A stretch of 64,000 bases of DNA from contig NC_082421.1 of the NCBI RefSeq assembly GCF_004011695.2, positions 62,001-126,000 on the forward strand, read 5' to 3'. Position numbers and translations under genes: made by a program. Of this stretch, positions 1 through 14,000 are shown piece after piece; the first letter of the stretch is position 1, and the number at the start of each line of letters is the position of its first letter. The notes under the pieces are model-generated. The model saw nothing but the letters and a program-made list of their open reading frames with translations. It did not search any database and had not been told where the DNA came from. The DNA is from Ascochyta rabiei (lineage: Eukaryota; Ascomycota; Dothideomycetes; Pleosporales; Didymellaceae).

Positions 1-1573
1 AGGTGATTATTAAGCATGTTCTTAAGCTAGATGCGCGAGGATTTTCCCCTTAGCTCTTAGATGTAGCTACTATGGCTAATTCTTTGCGTGCTAAGCGTAA
101 TCTAGGCCCTATTAGCGTAAACTGGCCTAGTACATTTGTTAAGCAACACCTAGAGCTTAAAGTTAAGTTTAATTGCAAGTACAACTACAAGAGAGCCCTC
201 TATAAGGATTCTAAGGTTCTATAGGGCTGGTTTGGCCTAGTAGCTAATATTAAAGCTAAGTATAGCATTTAGGATAAAGACACGTACAACTTTAACAAGA
301 CAGGCTTTATAATAGGCCAGATCTTCCTAGAAGCAGTTGTTACAGCTTCAGAACGACAGGGTCGGCCAAAGGCTATCTAGCTAGGCAACCAAGAGTGGAC
401 TACGGCTATAGTGAGCATTAATGCCAAAGGATAGGCTATTCCAGCCTTCCTTATCTTTAAAGCCTACTACTACCTCTCTGCCTAGTACAAAGAAGAGGAT
501 CTGCCTTACAACTAGGTTATTAGAGTCTCTAATAACGGCTAGACTACCAACAAGCTTGGTCTTAACTGGTTGAAGCACTTTAACAGGCATACAAAGGAGC
601 GTACTATTAGCACCTACCGTTTGCTTATTATTAATAGTTATAAGAGCTACAACTCTCTTAAATTCCAGCAATACTGCAAGGATAACAAGATTATTGCTCT
701 ATGTTTGCCTTCTTACTTATTACACCTTACATAGCCTCTTAATATAGGTTGTTTTACTGCTTTAAAGAAGATATATAGGCGCTAAGCCAAAATACTTATA
801 TATAACTAGATTAACTACATTATAAAGATAGAGTTCCTGCCATACTTTATACGCGCCTATAATGCTGCAATTACTTCTAAGAATATCTAGGGAGGGTTCT
901 GAGGTGCTAGATTAGTCCTATTTAACCTAGACTAGGTTATAATGGCCCTTAATGTGAAGTTGCGCACTCTATCACTACTACTACCTGTTAACAACAAGCT
1001 CTGGCAGTCGCAAACCCTAAGCAACACCCTTAAACTTAGGTTGCAATCAACGCTTGTGAAGACAAGGATTCAGAGGCATATAGATAGTTCGCCTACCTCT
1101 ATAGTTAAGGCGTTTAAGAAGGTAGCAAAAGGGGCAGCAATAATTGCGCAAAAGCTAGTGTTAGCGCAATAGGAGATTACTTAGCTTTAAGCTGCTAATA
1201 AGGCAGCTATACAACAAAAATTACATAAAAGAAAGCAAGTTTAGGTAGAAGGGACCCTAACAGTTAAGAATAGCCTGTAATTAACAACTCTGAAGGAGTT
1301 TGGGGCGCGTAGTAATAGGAAGAAGGTAAAGAAGCAGGTGCGCGCTAAAGGAGGTGAGCCCTCCTAAAGACGCTGTGGACAGTGCAATCAGACAGGACAC
1401 AACGCGCGAACGTGTCAGAAAGAGGTAGAAGTAGTTTCTAAATAGTATTACAGGCCATACTGCACTTTGCAGCACTAAACTAGGTTGTTTTGGGCCATAA
1501 TAGGGTGGAGTTTGGTGGGGGCTTGGCAAAAGTGAGCGGCTCGCCCGTTGAGCGGCTCGCCCGTGGAGTACGT
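1..1573 (+). pseudogene. RIP-degraded pogo/Fot1-type (Tc1/mariner) transposase, 5' end outside window
   Basis: Read on the plus strand, one continuous but stop-riddled frame resembles DDE_1 transposases. The block around 630-760 reads like the catalytic Asp segment followed by the 'LPS..LHLT.PLNIGCF' stretch that precedes the third acidic residue. The first Asp and the nearby His/Gly residues appear as Asn, Tyr and Lys, and many Gln and Trp codons are now TAG or TAA. This is the C-to-T / G-to-A pattern of RIP. Near 1370-1420 a CCHC zinc-knuckle-like segment (CGQCNQTGHNARTC) closes the frame, as in several fungal pogo elements. The right end carries a doubled 15-base unit (1534-1548 and 1550-1564) and probably ends at ACGT followed by a TA target dinucleotide at 1574-1575. 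The left end lies outside the window. It is not functional. Confidence 0.8.
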
Positions 1574-2042
1574 TAATTCATTATTGTTTCTCTAACTTGG
1601 ATCTGTACATATAGGGGGCATTGATCATATATAACCTACCTAGATATTTACAAAGAATGTAACACTGCAACTAGCTTAGAAACTTAGGTATCCAGAGTAT
1701 AACTTTGTAACAGCAATTACTGCTAAATTAGTCCTACGCGTAACTACAATCTAAGCGTGCACTCGTGTTCTCAAATACGAACAGGAATAATGCGCATCTA
1801 TCCTGCAGCACTCGTTTTCCTAGCACATTAGTCCCCGACGCCGAAAAGCGCGCTTTTATCCGTGCTGTCGATTGTTCTATTGACACCGTCTCTAAGTTGT
1901 ACCTCTGCTTCGCTGCATTCCCATATCTAGATTCGTGTCTCGCTGGAGCCTTTGATATCTGTACGCGTAAAATGTGTTACAAACAAAGTAATTTGTTTTC
2001 ATAACACTCAATATAGCGCCCTGTGACAGTATAAAGTGTTAA
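1574..2042. other. AT-rich spacer between transposon relic and PKS-NRPS 3' end
   Basis: No supported gene. The sequence is AT-rich, probably further degraded repeat, up to the PKS-NRPS stop codon. An open frame at 1765-2004 has no recognisable domain. Confidence 0.4.
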
Positions 2043-5000
2043 TTAAACACCATTTAGGTTCTTCTTCGTAAGCGTTGGGAACACGAGGTTCTGCTCAGTC
2101 ACCACACTCTGGAAAAGTTCAACAAGGAAAGTATCCAAGCCCGCTGCCGCCGCGCGTCTGGCCCATTCCAGCGGCTCGACTTCGACTGCATTCGGAACCA
2201 CAGTGCTTAGCTGGTGTAGTGGAATATTGACATCCCCGATCTCATGTATATATCGCAGTTTACTATGGTCTGTTGGCCATGTCCGCAGTGCCGTCATCAT
2301 GTCCTGCACCACAGCGCTAAGCGAGACTTGGTTCAGAGAGCCTCGCAGCCCCGGCGACACGGGTACGCAGCTCATGAGCCGACAGTAATGAAGCAAAGTA
2401 TCGGTCAAGTCCAAATGTGGGATTGCCGGCGGGTCTGCTGCACTCGTTGATGTGGTCTTGTTCACCACATCGTCATCGTCATCATCTGGTTGTACACTGG
2501 CGGGACGATGGACAGTAATCGGCCACAGAGAGCCGCTGTACTCAAACAACCTTTCGAGAAACATCTCGCTCGCCCACTTCGACGCACTGTAGCCAGTTGC
2601 AAGCTTCTCATCCGGTGGGTATGCGGCTGCAGACACCTCATCCGCGACGTCCAGGCCTGAAGACACCCAGACACTTCCTGTGGATACGTAATGGAACGGT
2701 ATCATACGCCCAACGTTCCTTCTCAGACACATGCTGATGATTTCTCGGGTAGAGTCGAAATTCGTCTTGCGGATCGAGGAAAAACTCTTCATGTGCGACG
2801 TGTCTGCGCCATTATGGATGATGACGTTTACAGTGCTGAAGATATGCGTCAATGCAGTCTCGTCCAAGCCCAAGTTGGGCTCAGAGAGATCGCCTGGGTG
2901 AATTTCCACCTTGGCGTGGCGGAGCGGGGAATCATGGAGTGAAAGTAGTTGCTTGGTGCGACCGCTGCCTAGGCGGACAGCAATGCAGTGCACCTTCTGG
3001 ACATCAACATCGCTAAGTAATGCTTGCAGGTAAGCTTGGCCCATGAGTCCAGTTGCCCCAGTCAGTGCAACGACTCGTGGTACCAGGCTTTGGACGGGTT
3101 TAGCGGAGACGAGAGATCTCTGAATCGTGTCGGGCACATCGGTCAGTGTCTTCCAATCCACACCCATTCGTGAGTCAGGCTGCAGAGCACTACTGCTAGG
3201 GTCGATATGTCTAGCCATCGCACGGAGCGTGGTGTGCTTGAAAAAGTCCAGCAGTGCAAGTGAAACGCCGAACTCTTTGCCGATATCATACTGCAACTTA
3301 AGCAGAAGGGTAGAATTTCCGCCCACGTGGAAGAAATCCGAGTTCGAATCAATGCGATATTGTTTGGAAAGCTCCCCGGAAAGACATACTTCCCAGAGAC
3401 GTTTCAGTCGTGCTTCGGCCTCGGTGAGTGGTTCGTTGTTGGTGACGCTTTGCGGATGCGCCAGGGAAGAGGAGCCTTCCTGCTCCAGCGGCAGTTGTGC
3501 TACTGCCTTGCGGTCAAGCTTTCCCGATATCATCATGGGAAAATCGTTGACCGCAAATGCCGCGGCAGGACGCATGTACTGTGGTAGAGGGAGACGAGCA
3601 AGAATCTCGTTGAGAAAAGCTTGTTGTTCGCCATGAGAGGAAAGCGCATTGGGCTGGAACTTGGCATGTGCAACAAGAAACCCTTCATTTGGTTGGTTTG
3701 ACGAAGGTGTGGATTGGCGGAGGGACACGACAACTTGAGCCAATGCGTTTAGGGATTCCTTGACCATACTGTTCTCGATCTCGGCGAGGTCGATTCGCAG
3801 CCCGCGGAGTTTGATCTGAGTATCTCCAGACTTACGTCCCTCCACGAGTAGGGTACCATCTTCACACCATCTGCCGACATCTCCGGTACGATGCATGGTA
3901 GTCCAGCCTCTGGCACAATAGTCCTCTGATGCCAGGGCGTTCGAAACGAATCTCTCTGATGAAAGATCTTGGTTCTTCAGGTAGCCTTTGGCGACACCTG
4001 CGCCACCGATTACGATCTCACCTTGGATGCCGACGGGCACAGGCTGCAATAGCTCATTCATGACATAGACAAGATATCCAGCCAAAGGCTTGCCTGCGCT
4101 GATCTTTGCGGATTTGAGGTCTCCAAGATAGCTCAGCTCAGTTCCTGTCGCGCCCACGGTTGTCTCTGTGGGTCCGTAGACGTTGAAAAGGCGTGGTGTG
4201 TTGCTATAACCACCTGGCTTCGCAAGAGATGCAAAAACCTCCAATGTTGCATGGGTAGTGGCTTCACCACCCGTCATAGCTGTCTTCCAGCGTGATGTAC
4301 TCCGCAAGAGCGCTTCGCGGTTTCCATAGCGGTACCAATTGGAGTATTCGGTTGGTGTTGCTCCCGTGAACGTGATGCCTTCAGCAGCGATGGTTTCAGT
4401 GAGGAAAGTGGCGTTTGCAGATGATCCCGACGGGACTAGACAGAGAAGTCCTCCAGAACAAAGTGCCAGAAACACTTGCACGAAGCACATGTCAAAGCTG
4501 CAGGAAGTTTGTTGGAGGATAATTTCGTCGCTACCCATGTCGAAAAGGTGAAGGGCGGCTTCGATCCAATTCCGAAGGCCTTCGTGTGGAAGAAGAATCC
4601 CTTTGGGCGTGCCAGTAGAGCCGCTCGTGTAGAAAATCATGGCAGAATCTTTTGCGTAGACTTCGCCTAATTCGGAAGAGCTCTCATCAACGGCCGAGTC
4701 AGCACCTTCTTGGGTCCTTAGCTCTGGAATGATCATTACGCGGGCTCCAGACGCATTGCATGCTTCCTTCAGCATGTCGTTGAGTTCCTCCTTCTGCCGC
4801 AGGACAAAGCTTGGCTCGCTATGCTGGACTATTGCAGCCAGACGCGAAACAGGCAGATTGATATCGAGTGGAAGACATATAGCACCAGCGCACAATATGC
4901 CTAATACTGAACAAACCCAGTCCGGGGTGCGCTCCTGGTGGGTGGCGACAACAGATCCCTTCACACAGCCATTAGACCTTAGTGCGTGCGCAATACCTCT

Positions 5001-8000
5001 AGCCCGACGCATCATGCCTGCGTAGTCCATGACAGTCTCTGCTGCGCCAGCCATTTTGAGTGCCTTGGAATTTGGCGCAGTGTCCATGAAGCGACTGACC
5101 AAACCAAGGACTGTTTCTGATTGCGACGCCAGTAGTGGACCTACGTTATTTGACACACACGTTAGAGTTGCAGGTACCACGGGCAAGCACCAGCAACGTG
5201 CGTTGGGATGGGAATGCGCTCACCTTTGCTGAAGCCTAGAACCTGTTCTACCTCTTGCGCATCGAACATGGCTGCTGATTCTAACGTCGTGTTTGGAATA
5301 CGTGAGAACGACTCTGTGAGCTTGACAAGGCATTTGATCAAAGTTTGAGCTTGTTGCTTCGTGTACATATCGTTGCGGACAAGGAGATGGAGGACACAAT
5401 CTCCTTCACCGGCATCGTCGATGATGTCCAAACAAATGTCGTAGGGCACCTTGGATGCTTGAAAAGAGAGAAGCTCGAGTTCGCAATCGCCCATAGGTTG
5501 CGTCTTGAGCATGCCCTGACGATAATCAAAAAATGCTTGGATCATGGGCGTGTGTGTGGTCGATCGTGTAACGCCGAGCCTGCGTGCAAAAACACGTTAG
5601 CCACAGTAACGTTGCTGAACGATGCCAGTTGATTTCTGGGAGCAACTTACTCTGATAGAAGTAGATGGAACGGTACGTCAGAATGCCCCAAAGCGGCAGC
5701 AGCCTTCTCTGCACAGTCTTTCATGAGAGTACTGAAACGTTCTGATGGGTCGTTGCTGCCCCGAATCGGCACAATGTTTGCAAACGCCCCTAGAGCATTC
5801 ATGGTACCTTGCTCCGGTCGATTGGAGTCGCTGATTCCAATCGCAATCTCTTCAACGTCGGCGAATCTAGCGAGGAGCGCGTGAAATGTTGCCAGAAAAA
5901 AGTGAAACGGCCTGGTCTTGTTCCGCCGACAGACTGCCCAAATGCGGGCTTTGACGGCCTTGCTTATGATCGCATCAGCGCGAAAATTGTCGTATTCACT
6001 AAGCAAAGGTCTGATTTTGGAGTCAGAGATTCGAAGTATAGGTAATGGTGGCGGAGAGGTGGTCCAGTGCTTTTTCCAGAACCGTAGGCTATTGTCAAAA
6101 CCACCGCACTTGTAGGCTTCGAGCTGAGAGCCTACCCAGTCTGAGTACTGAGAAACTTCGGCTTCATCCACAGACGAGTCATTTTCATAAGATTGTGCGA
6201 TTTGTCTAAGGAAGATGATTGAGGAAAGACCGTCCAAGACGAGGGAGTGCGAGCCCGACACCAGGTAATGCTCTGTTTCGGACAAAGACAGAACGATCAC
6301 ACGCATAGTCTCCCCATACTCCAAGTCATAAGCCGTCGTTTGTACCTTCTGGACGACGGCATCGACTTCCGCTTCATTCTCAATCTTTTGGCGCTCAACA
6401 CGGAGAGTGCATGACTCGACAATTCCTAGGCTTGTTTGCCCACGTGAAGTTCGGAAGCACATTCGCAGCGTATCGTGAATTTGTCCCAGATGGAGGATCG
6501 CGCGTTCGAGATTCTCTATGCGTAGGTTGCCGAGGATGCGATAGCATGCCGTGTGGTTCAGAGCTGTTTTGTCCTGCATTGATGTTAAACCGAACCAAAA
6601 CATTTGCTGGTTGAAAGACAGTTCCATTGATCGGATGATCGCAGGAAGCTGCCGTGCCTGGGTGACGTACTTGACCTCATTGGTGTCGTTCCCGTTTCGT
6701 AATGGAGATTCGTCTACGTCTACTCCCTTCGCATCGCCATTCCCCCCGGCAGTCTCGTCTTGGGCTGCAACATTCGGCGTTAGCTCTGGGGAGAGCCCTT
6801 CGACACCAAATCCGATGATGTCCCGTACTGTAATTCCAGAGAGGATCTTCATGACGGGTATATTGACTTGTAGGGTCTTGAGCCACCATGTTCGTATCTC
6901 GACGGCAAGCAAGGAGTCGAGTCCAAAGCCATCGATCTGGTTGTCTAGGAATTGTGGATCTTCGGCCGATTTGGGGTCCAGCTGGAAGAGTGAGCATAGT
7001 GCAGGCAGGAAACCATCCTTCAGTATCTCGAATACTTCTTCCACCGAGGTGGCTTTCTTGAGCAGAGCTTTGACAGACGCTCGTGACTTGGATGTCTTGG
7101 ACGAAATCTCGGCTGTGGCATTGCCTGTCATATGTGCCGAAAGCGGGTTCAGGTACCAAGCCAGCTCCTTCGCAGGTTTCTCGTGCATCTTGGCTATGCC
7201 CATGCAGATCTCCAACGGAACCTTCGATCCGGGCCGTCCTGCAGCCACAGCTTCCGCGAAGAGTTGGTGGAAGTCTGCCTCGGACATGAATGTGTACTCA
7301 CCCTGCCGAGCGAAGATGTCTCGCACAGCTTCACCTTGCTGCGTAACATAGCCAACGCCCAGGATAGGTCCAATGTGTATGACTGAGGCTGCCTCTCCGC
7401 GCTGCCTTCGCTGCTCTGCGAGACTCGTCATGAACATGTTGGCAGCCGAGTAGTTGGACTGTCCTGCATTGCCAATGATTGCAGTGGCCGAGGAGAAAAA
7501 GACAAAGAAGTCGAGATCAAGACCTTTGACTAACCTGTCAAGGTTGATGCTACCGACGACCTTGGGGCGCAAGACCTTTTCCATAGCATCAGAGCTCATG
7601 TCGCGGAATCCAACATCCTGGAGCACCATGGCGCCTTGAGCCACGCCCCCGAGAGGCGGCATGCTCGAGCAGATCTTGTCATAGATGAGATTGGTCTGTG
7701 AATCGCTCGTCAGATCGCAAGACAGCACTGCAACCTTAGCGCCAAGTGCCTTCACTGACTCCACCCAGGAACGGGCGACTTTAGGGTTCCTGCTGGTGAT
7801 GACGATATGCTTGGCGCCTCGTTTGATCATCCATTCACACAACGACAATCCTAATCCTCCACTGAGTCCTGCAAGCCAGTACGTCTTCTCACTCGAAAAG
7901 ATAATGTGGTCCTCAATGTTGCGGATCTTGACAGGAATCTCGTGCACCGTGTCCCAGTCCACCACAGAGTGCATTGCGTCATTACCAACGCCGGCTTTAC

Positions 8001-11000
8001 CCGTGGCTAGATCGGTGACCGGAAGAGTAGCGACTTGATGATTGGGGCAAAGCGCTGAGGATGTTGTGAGATAATGGGAGGCATACTGCACTGCTTCGTG
8101 CAACAGCTGACCGCAGGGTATATTGTCCAAGGTGTCATGACTCGACGCTGATGGCGAGAAATATTCATTCAGCGACTGGACTCTATAGGCACGTGCGCGA
8201 AGTGCCATGATCCGAGCGACCACACTGGATGAGTCTGTACGCCTCTCGCAGTTCAAGAATGTTGACTTGTGCGACGGGAGAATTGCGGCAATGGTACGAT
8301 CAGGAGATCGCGGGTTGATTTGGATGTATCCCTCGCTGTGGCTATCTTCGATTGGCGTGGTCCGGATAAACGTAACATCGATAGCTCGATTCTTGGCTAT
8401 CACTAGTAATGTCGCTGCGAAGTCTTGCGCCGGCTCGAAAACCAGAAGATGGTCTCCGGTGGGGATGCCGTCCAAAACTTGCATGCAAACTAGAGCATGT
8501 GCGACAAGAACCGCGAACGTGGACTGCATGTATTCTGGGACATCTGTCGGCAGTGCAGCGCTTCGTAGAGCTCTCACTTTAGGCGCAAGCTGAGACGACA
8601 AGATAACGTGCGACAAGCTGTTGTCTATAGTCTTCGCAAGACTGAGATAGGCGTAGCTCGACTCTTTATCCAATCGTACAGCAGAGATTAGTGAGCATAT
8701 AGGCGTGAATTGTGCACTTTTCGCTGCGACGGCCGGCTCTTCCATGAAATAACAATCCGCGTTGGATTGGTGCAAGATTAGGCTAGTCGCAATAGTGTCG
8801 CTTGAATCGAGGTGCACATTCTTAAAGACTGAGCGTCGGCCCGAGTTGTAACGATCATTCATGTCCTTTCCGGGCTTGAGACGAGGTATCAACATCTGGC
8901 CCTGAGAATCGAGCACAAGTTCACGCTCAAGGTTCCCAAAGATTTGCTCTCCTCCTTCCTGCCCACTTGTGACAGCCGATTGTGCTTCGAAGCGGAGCAG
9001 TGCGGTGGCAATGGCACGAGCGCTCAACGTACCGGCGCCCTCAAGGTCGAGGAACTGAGATGTCAGAGTAGGTGCTTCGCAGACCACTCCACGGATCATT
9101 CCGACTGTCATTGCAGTGAAAGGGTTTGATGCGCGCCTGCCCTCAGTTACCCAGAAAACTGATCCGAGGCTGAGCAAGACCGCCTTAATCCCCTCGAATT
9201 CTGCACTATCCAGGTCCTGCAATAACGGCTGATCAAGCTCTGTGAGACTCAAAACCAGGCTGGACGAAGACAACTTCATCGCAGAATTCGCTAGTTCCGC
9301 GAAGGAGTAAAACTTGCTAAAAAGCTGGAAACGCTGCTGAAGTGTGGGTACCAGCTCAGTTATCAGGTCTTTCGTCCGCTGACCTTTACCGCCAACAACC
9401 ACAAGCTCATTCCGAGAAATGTTCATGGATTGTGGTAGTGGTACAGATAACGGGTCTCGAATGTAGCTGACTCGCTCGTCCAAAGCCTGTGTTACAAAGA
9501 CGACAGTTGGATGAGAGAACTGATGTGACGTGGATGAGCACGTGTCGATTCCAGAGAATCCTGAACCACGCAACGTCTTGTCCCATTCATCGATCGACAC
9601 GAGTGGTCCAAGTATACGTCCTTCGCCAGCTCCCAACCACCAATCAGGAAATGCTCCAAAGATAGCGCCACTTCGTCCAACATCGTTGTTGAAGCCCTCC
9701 TGGATGATGAGATAACCACCAGGCTTCAATAGGCGTCGGATATTTTGCATGGTTTGACAAAGGTCTTTGGTGACATGTAATACCATAGATGCGATGATGA
9801 CATCGTAGGACTGTGGATGGAAGCCCTGACTTATCGGATCCCTGCCCACGTCAAGCACCTGGTACTTCATTTCCGAGGCCCGGTCCTTGAACACTTGTTG
9901 TGCTGTAGGGAAGAATGCCGACGAAACGTCCGTGAATGTGTACGACGCAAAGCTGTCGACAAGGCTGAAGACAGCTTTGGTACACCCCGCGGTCCCGCCA
10001 CCTACCTCGAGCACGTTTAGATGCGGGTATCTGTGGGCGATTTGGCATACTACTCTTCCCAGGATATGAGTCACTTCCTTTAGTCCTAGACTGGCGACGT
10101 AGACTTCGTTCAGCAAGTGATCCTCCATAGCGATCTCGATAGCAGTGACCTCTCCGTCAACAATCTTGACCAGGTTCTCGCCGACGCGCTTGAGCAGCCT
10201 AACATCCACATTGTCTTTGAATGGCTCAATAGCTTCGACTATAGTCTCGAACGTGTCTTCGTGCCATTCCGGCTTCCAAAAGTCCCGGTCACCAGATCTA
10301 ATAAGCGAATCAATGTGCTCAGCAAATCCGAAAATGCCGGCGATGGAGCTTGTTTGTCGGCGGACGTCTCCTGGGGGGATGGCACGGAGTAGATTTTGCA
10401 TGTAGAACTGAGAAAGCCTCTCAAGCAGATGACCTAGTTCTACCTCCTCTCGACTGGGCTCCAAGTCCCGCGATGCCATGACAGCATCTGGAAACGCAGG
10501 TCCCCATTCTACAGCTGCTAGAATCTCCTTGTCATCCTTGGCGGATGCAGGGGCAAAGGGAATACAGTTTAGACCTTCCACTTGGCAGAGTGCATGTGCG
10601 TTGTCCTTGGATGCTGGGTAGATATCAACGTCACCCTGAAATTCGCCCGTCTTGATCGGTTGGCATGCATCGAGGGGCAGCAGCTGGCCTTTGATCTCAT
10701 CTGGCTGGCACAGAGCAGGATTAACCACAATACGCCTAATTGTTTTTGGAACGTGAAGTGACCACAGCGTTCCATCGTACGGAGCCGCTTGCGCAAGGAG
10801 TACCGCTTGGAATGCTGCATCCAACATGGCTGGGTGGATGATCAACGTAGAGTCTGGATAATCGGGGCTCATTACTTCTCCTCTGACTGCACCAAGCCTG
10901 CGGTTCAGTCTTTGAAGAGCGTAGAATGGACCGCTGTAGCCGTATTCCATACGGCGAAGAGAGTCGTACAAATCCTCTGTTCTCACCGGGAGAGTGTTAT

Positions 11001-14000
11001 CGGGAGCGGGACTGCGGGCTGGCAATAAAGTTCGAGAGGCCTCTCCCAACGTGATGAGAATAGAGCCCGTCGCGAATGTACGAAGTGGTGCATCAACGAG
11101 TCCAGGAATGGAAGCAGTAGTTACTGCTGTCCCACAATACTGAAAGTCTGCCGTGACGTGATCATTGGGCCGCCTAATGTTGAACAGACGAAAGGTTGCC
11201 TCAACCTTGGCATCATCGTTGTTAAAAGTCATGGCCTGGCCGATGTCCATATTCTGAATCTCGAGGAGTGAGACCTTTACTGACTCGCTGAGACTCCGGA
11301 CATATTCTCTAGCAGCCTCAAGAGCAAGCACAACATACCCGGCAGCCGGAAAGACTATCTGGCCTTGCAAACGATGCCCGTCTAGCCATGGTATCTCCTT
11401 GGGACTAAGGAACTGACGCCACTGGTGCGCATCTTCTGCGGCTTCAAGAAGATGTCCAAGAAGCTCATGTTCCGAGCTCCTGTTTAGGTACGACCGCGTG
11501 ACTCGCGAATCATGCCAGTAATTGGTGTCGTGGTCCCATGCATAGAGCGGAATCGTCCTGTCGAGTTTGGAAGCGGCACCGTCAGATATAAACTGATCGT
11601 AGCTTTGAAGGTCCAACGAAAGACGTGGTGCGTGAGTCCACAGCTGACCTAATCCCTCTGCGACAGATTTGAGGGCCTGCGAGGATCTTTTCAAGAGCGC
11701 GGCATATGTAATGTCGTCTCCTCCCACAATTTCCTCTCGTATAGTCTGCTCTGCCGGACCCCGCAAAGCTGGGTGGGGACCAATCTCGATGACAGCATCT
11801 GGTCGGCCAACGATGCTGCATGTCTCTTGCAGAGCTTTCATGAAAAGCACAGGACTGAGTAGGTTTTCTACCCAGTACTCTGCTTTCAGTCTCTCTCCGT
11901 CCTGGGCTGTCAATCGCTGACCCGTAACGCTTGACACCCAAACGCACTTGGAGATGGACTCTTGTTTCACGTTGATGTCTAGGTCCAGAAGTGATTGACG
12001 TAAACTCTCCGCGGCAGGTTTCATGTGATGCGAATGGTAGGCCTTCTCCACCCTGAGGATCCGGACGAACTTCTCCTCGTCCTCGAAGATATCTTTCAAT
12101 TCCTCGATGGCATCCTTATCTCCCGACAGCGTCACACTGGATGAAGAATTGATAGCCGCAATAGTGACCCTGCCCTTGAATAGACCGGCTTCCAGAACTT
12201 CAGAAGCATCCTCGGCAGATGTTCCAACAGCCATCATTGCTCCCTGCTTCCCATTACTGTTTTGGGCTAACCTGGTACATAGACCACGGTAGTATGCGAT
12301 GCAGATAGCATCCTCTGCCGATATGATCCCAGCTGCATAGGCTGTAGCAACCTCTCCTGAAGAATGTCCCAGGACAGCACTAAAATTCAAGCCAGCCGAG
12401 CGAGAAATATCGATCAAGAGAATCTGAATGGCTGTACAAAGTGGCTGAGAAAGTTCTGGTTCCCCGATTCGGGAGTTTTCCGCACGTAACAGCTCTTCCC
12501 TGAGCGACCACGTGGGACGGTCGAGCTTAGGAAGCTGAGTCAGGCGTTGCTCTAGTCTCGCTAGGATTTCTGATGCCACTGTCGAGCTTGACAGTAACTC
12601 AGCACCCATAGTGGCCCACTGTGCACCCTGTCCAGTGAAAATGGCGACGACACCGGAGCCTTGTTTGGGGCCACTATGGCTTGGGGCAGCGCGTATTCCA
12701 ATCGGCTTGCCATTGGCTTCTGACTCTTTGAGAACCTCCTCGAGCTTCTTCCGGAGTACATGACCATCGTTGGCAACCACAGAAAGAGCATAGGGAAAGC
12801 GACTCCGGCGGCTATGTAGAGTATAGGCTAGATCGCGCATTCGTAAACTCTCCACATTGCGCTCGAGGTGAGAAGCAAAAGACTTGAGGTAATTCCGCAG
12901 AGACTTCGGCGAGGCAGCAGAAAAGACAAAAGGCGTGAAAATTGGATCTGCGGGATTGGGCTTTGTTCGTTCAGGTGCGTTATCAAAGGACTCTAGGATG
13001 GCGTGCGCGTTGGTACCGCCGAAACCGAAGCTGAGGTAAGTTTGTCAACAACAGCGATTTATTCCATGAGGAGAAGCACTGACCTGTTCACGCTTGCGCG
13101 TCGTGGCTGTTCATCTGTGATGAGCGGCCAAGCAAAACGGCTTGTGGCAAGTTCTAGGTGATTCACAAAAGGCTTGACACTAGGGTTGAGGGCGTTGAAG
13201 AGCAGATTCGGGGGAATCACGCCTTTTTGCAAAGCCAGGGAGGCCTTGAGTATGCCAGCCACACCAGCAGCGCCTTCAGTATGGCCACAAACAGTCTTGA
13301 TGCTACCAACTAAGAGCCGACCATCATCGGCGCTTGAATCGCCGAAGAAAGCGGAATGAATGGCTTCCGCCTCGATTGGATCTCCTGCAGCTATCGTCAT
13401 ACGTTAGTAATGAAGCCTCTAAAGCGGCATATTGCTTGCGAGATATACCTGTTCCAGTACCATGCGCCTCAAAACTAAACGTGGAATCATTAGTTGCTGA
13501 TGCTTGCCGGTTCTCCGTTGGTGGTACATACTATTGTGGCCGATCCATGGCGCAGCATGGATCCAACCCAGCCCTTGCATATGTCTCCCGGATAAGCGCA
13601 GCTTGCGCAACAGGGGAAGGCCTATTTCTTGTTAATTTTATTGAGAGTAGTCAGGGAGCTAAACAATCTACCTGGTGATTCCGTTCGTGCGGCCGTCGGA
13701 GTTGCACCCCGTTTCCCGAATAACGCACTCAATGTAGTCGCCATCCGCCAGGGCATCTTCGAGCCTCTTCAAAACCAGCGTGCAGACACCCTCGCCGCGC
13801 GCGTAGCCGTTGGCGTCCGCATCCCACATTCTTGACTGACCATCCGGGGAAAGCATCTGTAGTTTGCTCTCGCTGATGTAATTGCCTGGGTCCATGATCA
13901 TATTGGATCCTGACGCAATGGCAACATCAGACTGTCCCGAGCGCAGCAATTGCACAGCTTGATGGACGGCCACCAAACTAGAGCTACAGGCAGTATCAAT

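Noticed and set aside
6551..7351. 266-codon plus-strand frame inside the PKS-NRPS
   Set aside because: It is antisense to conserved KR/ACP coding sequence and has no domain; it is a shadow of the real gene.
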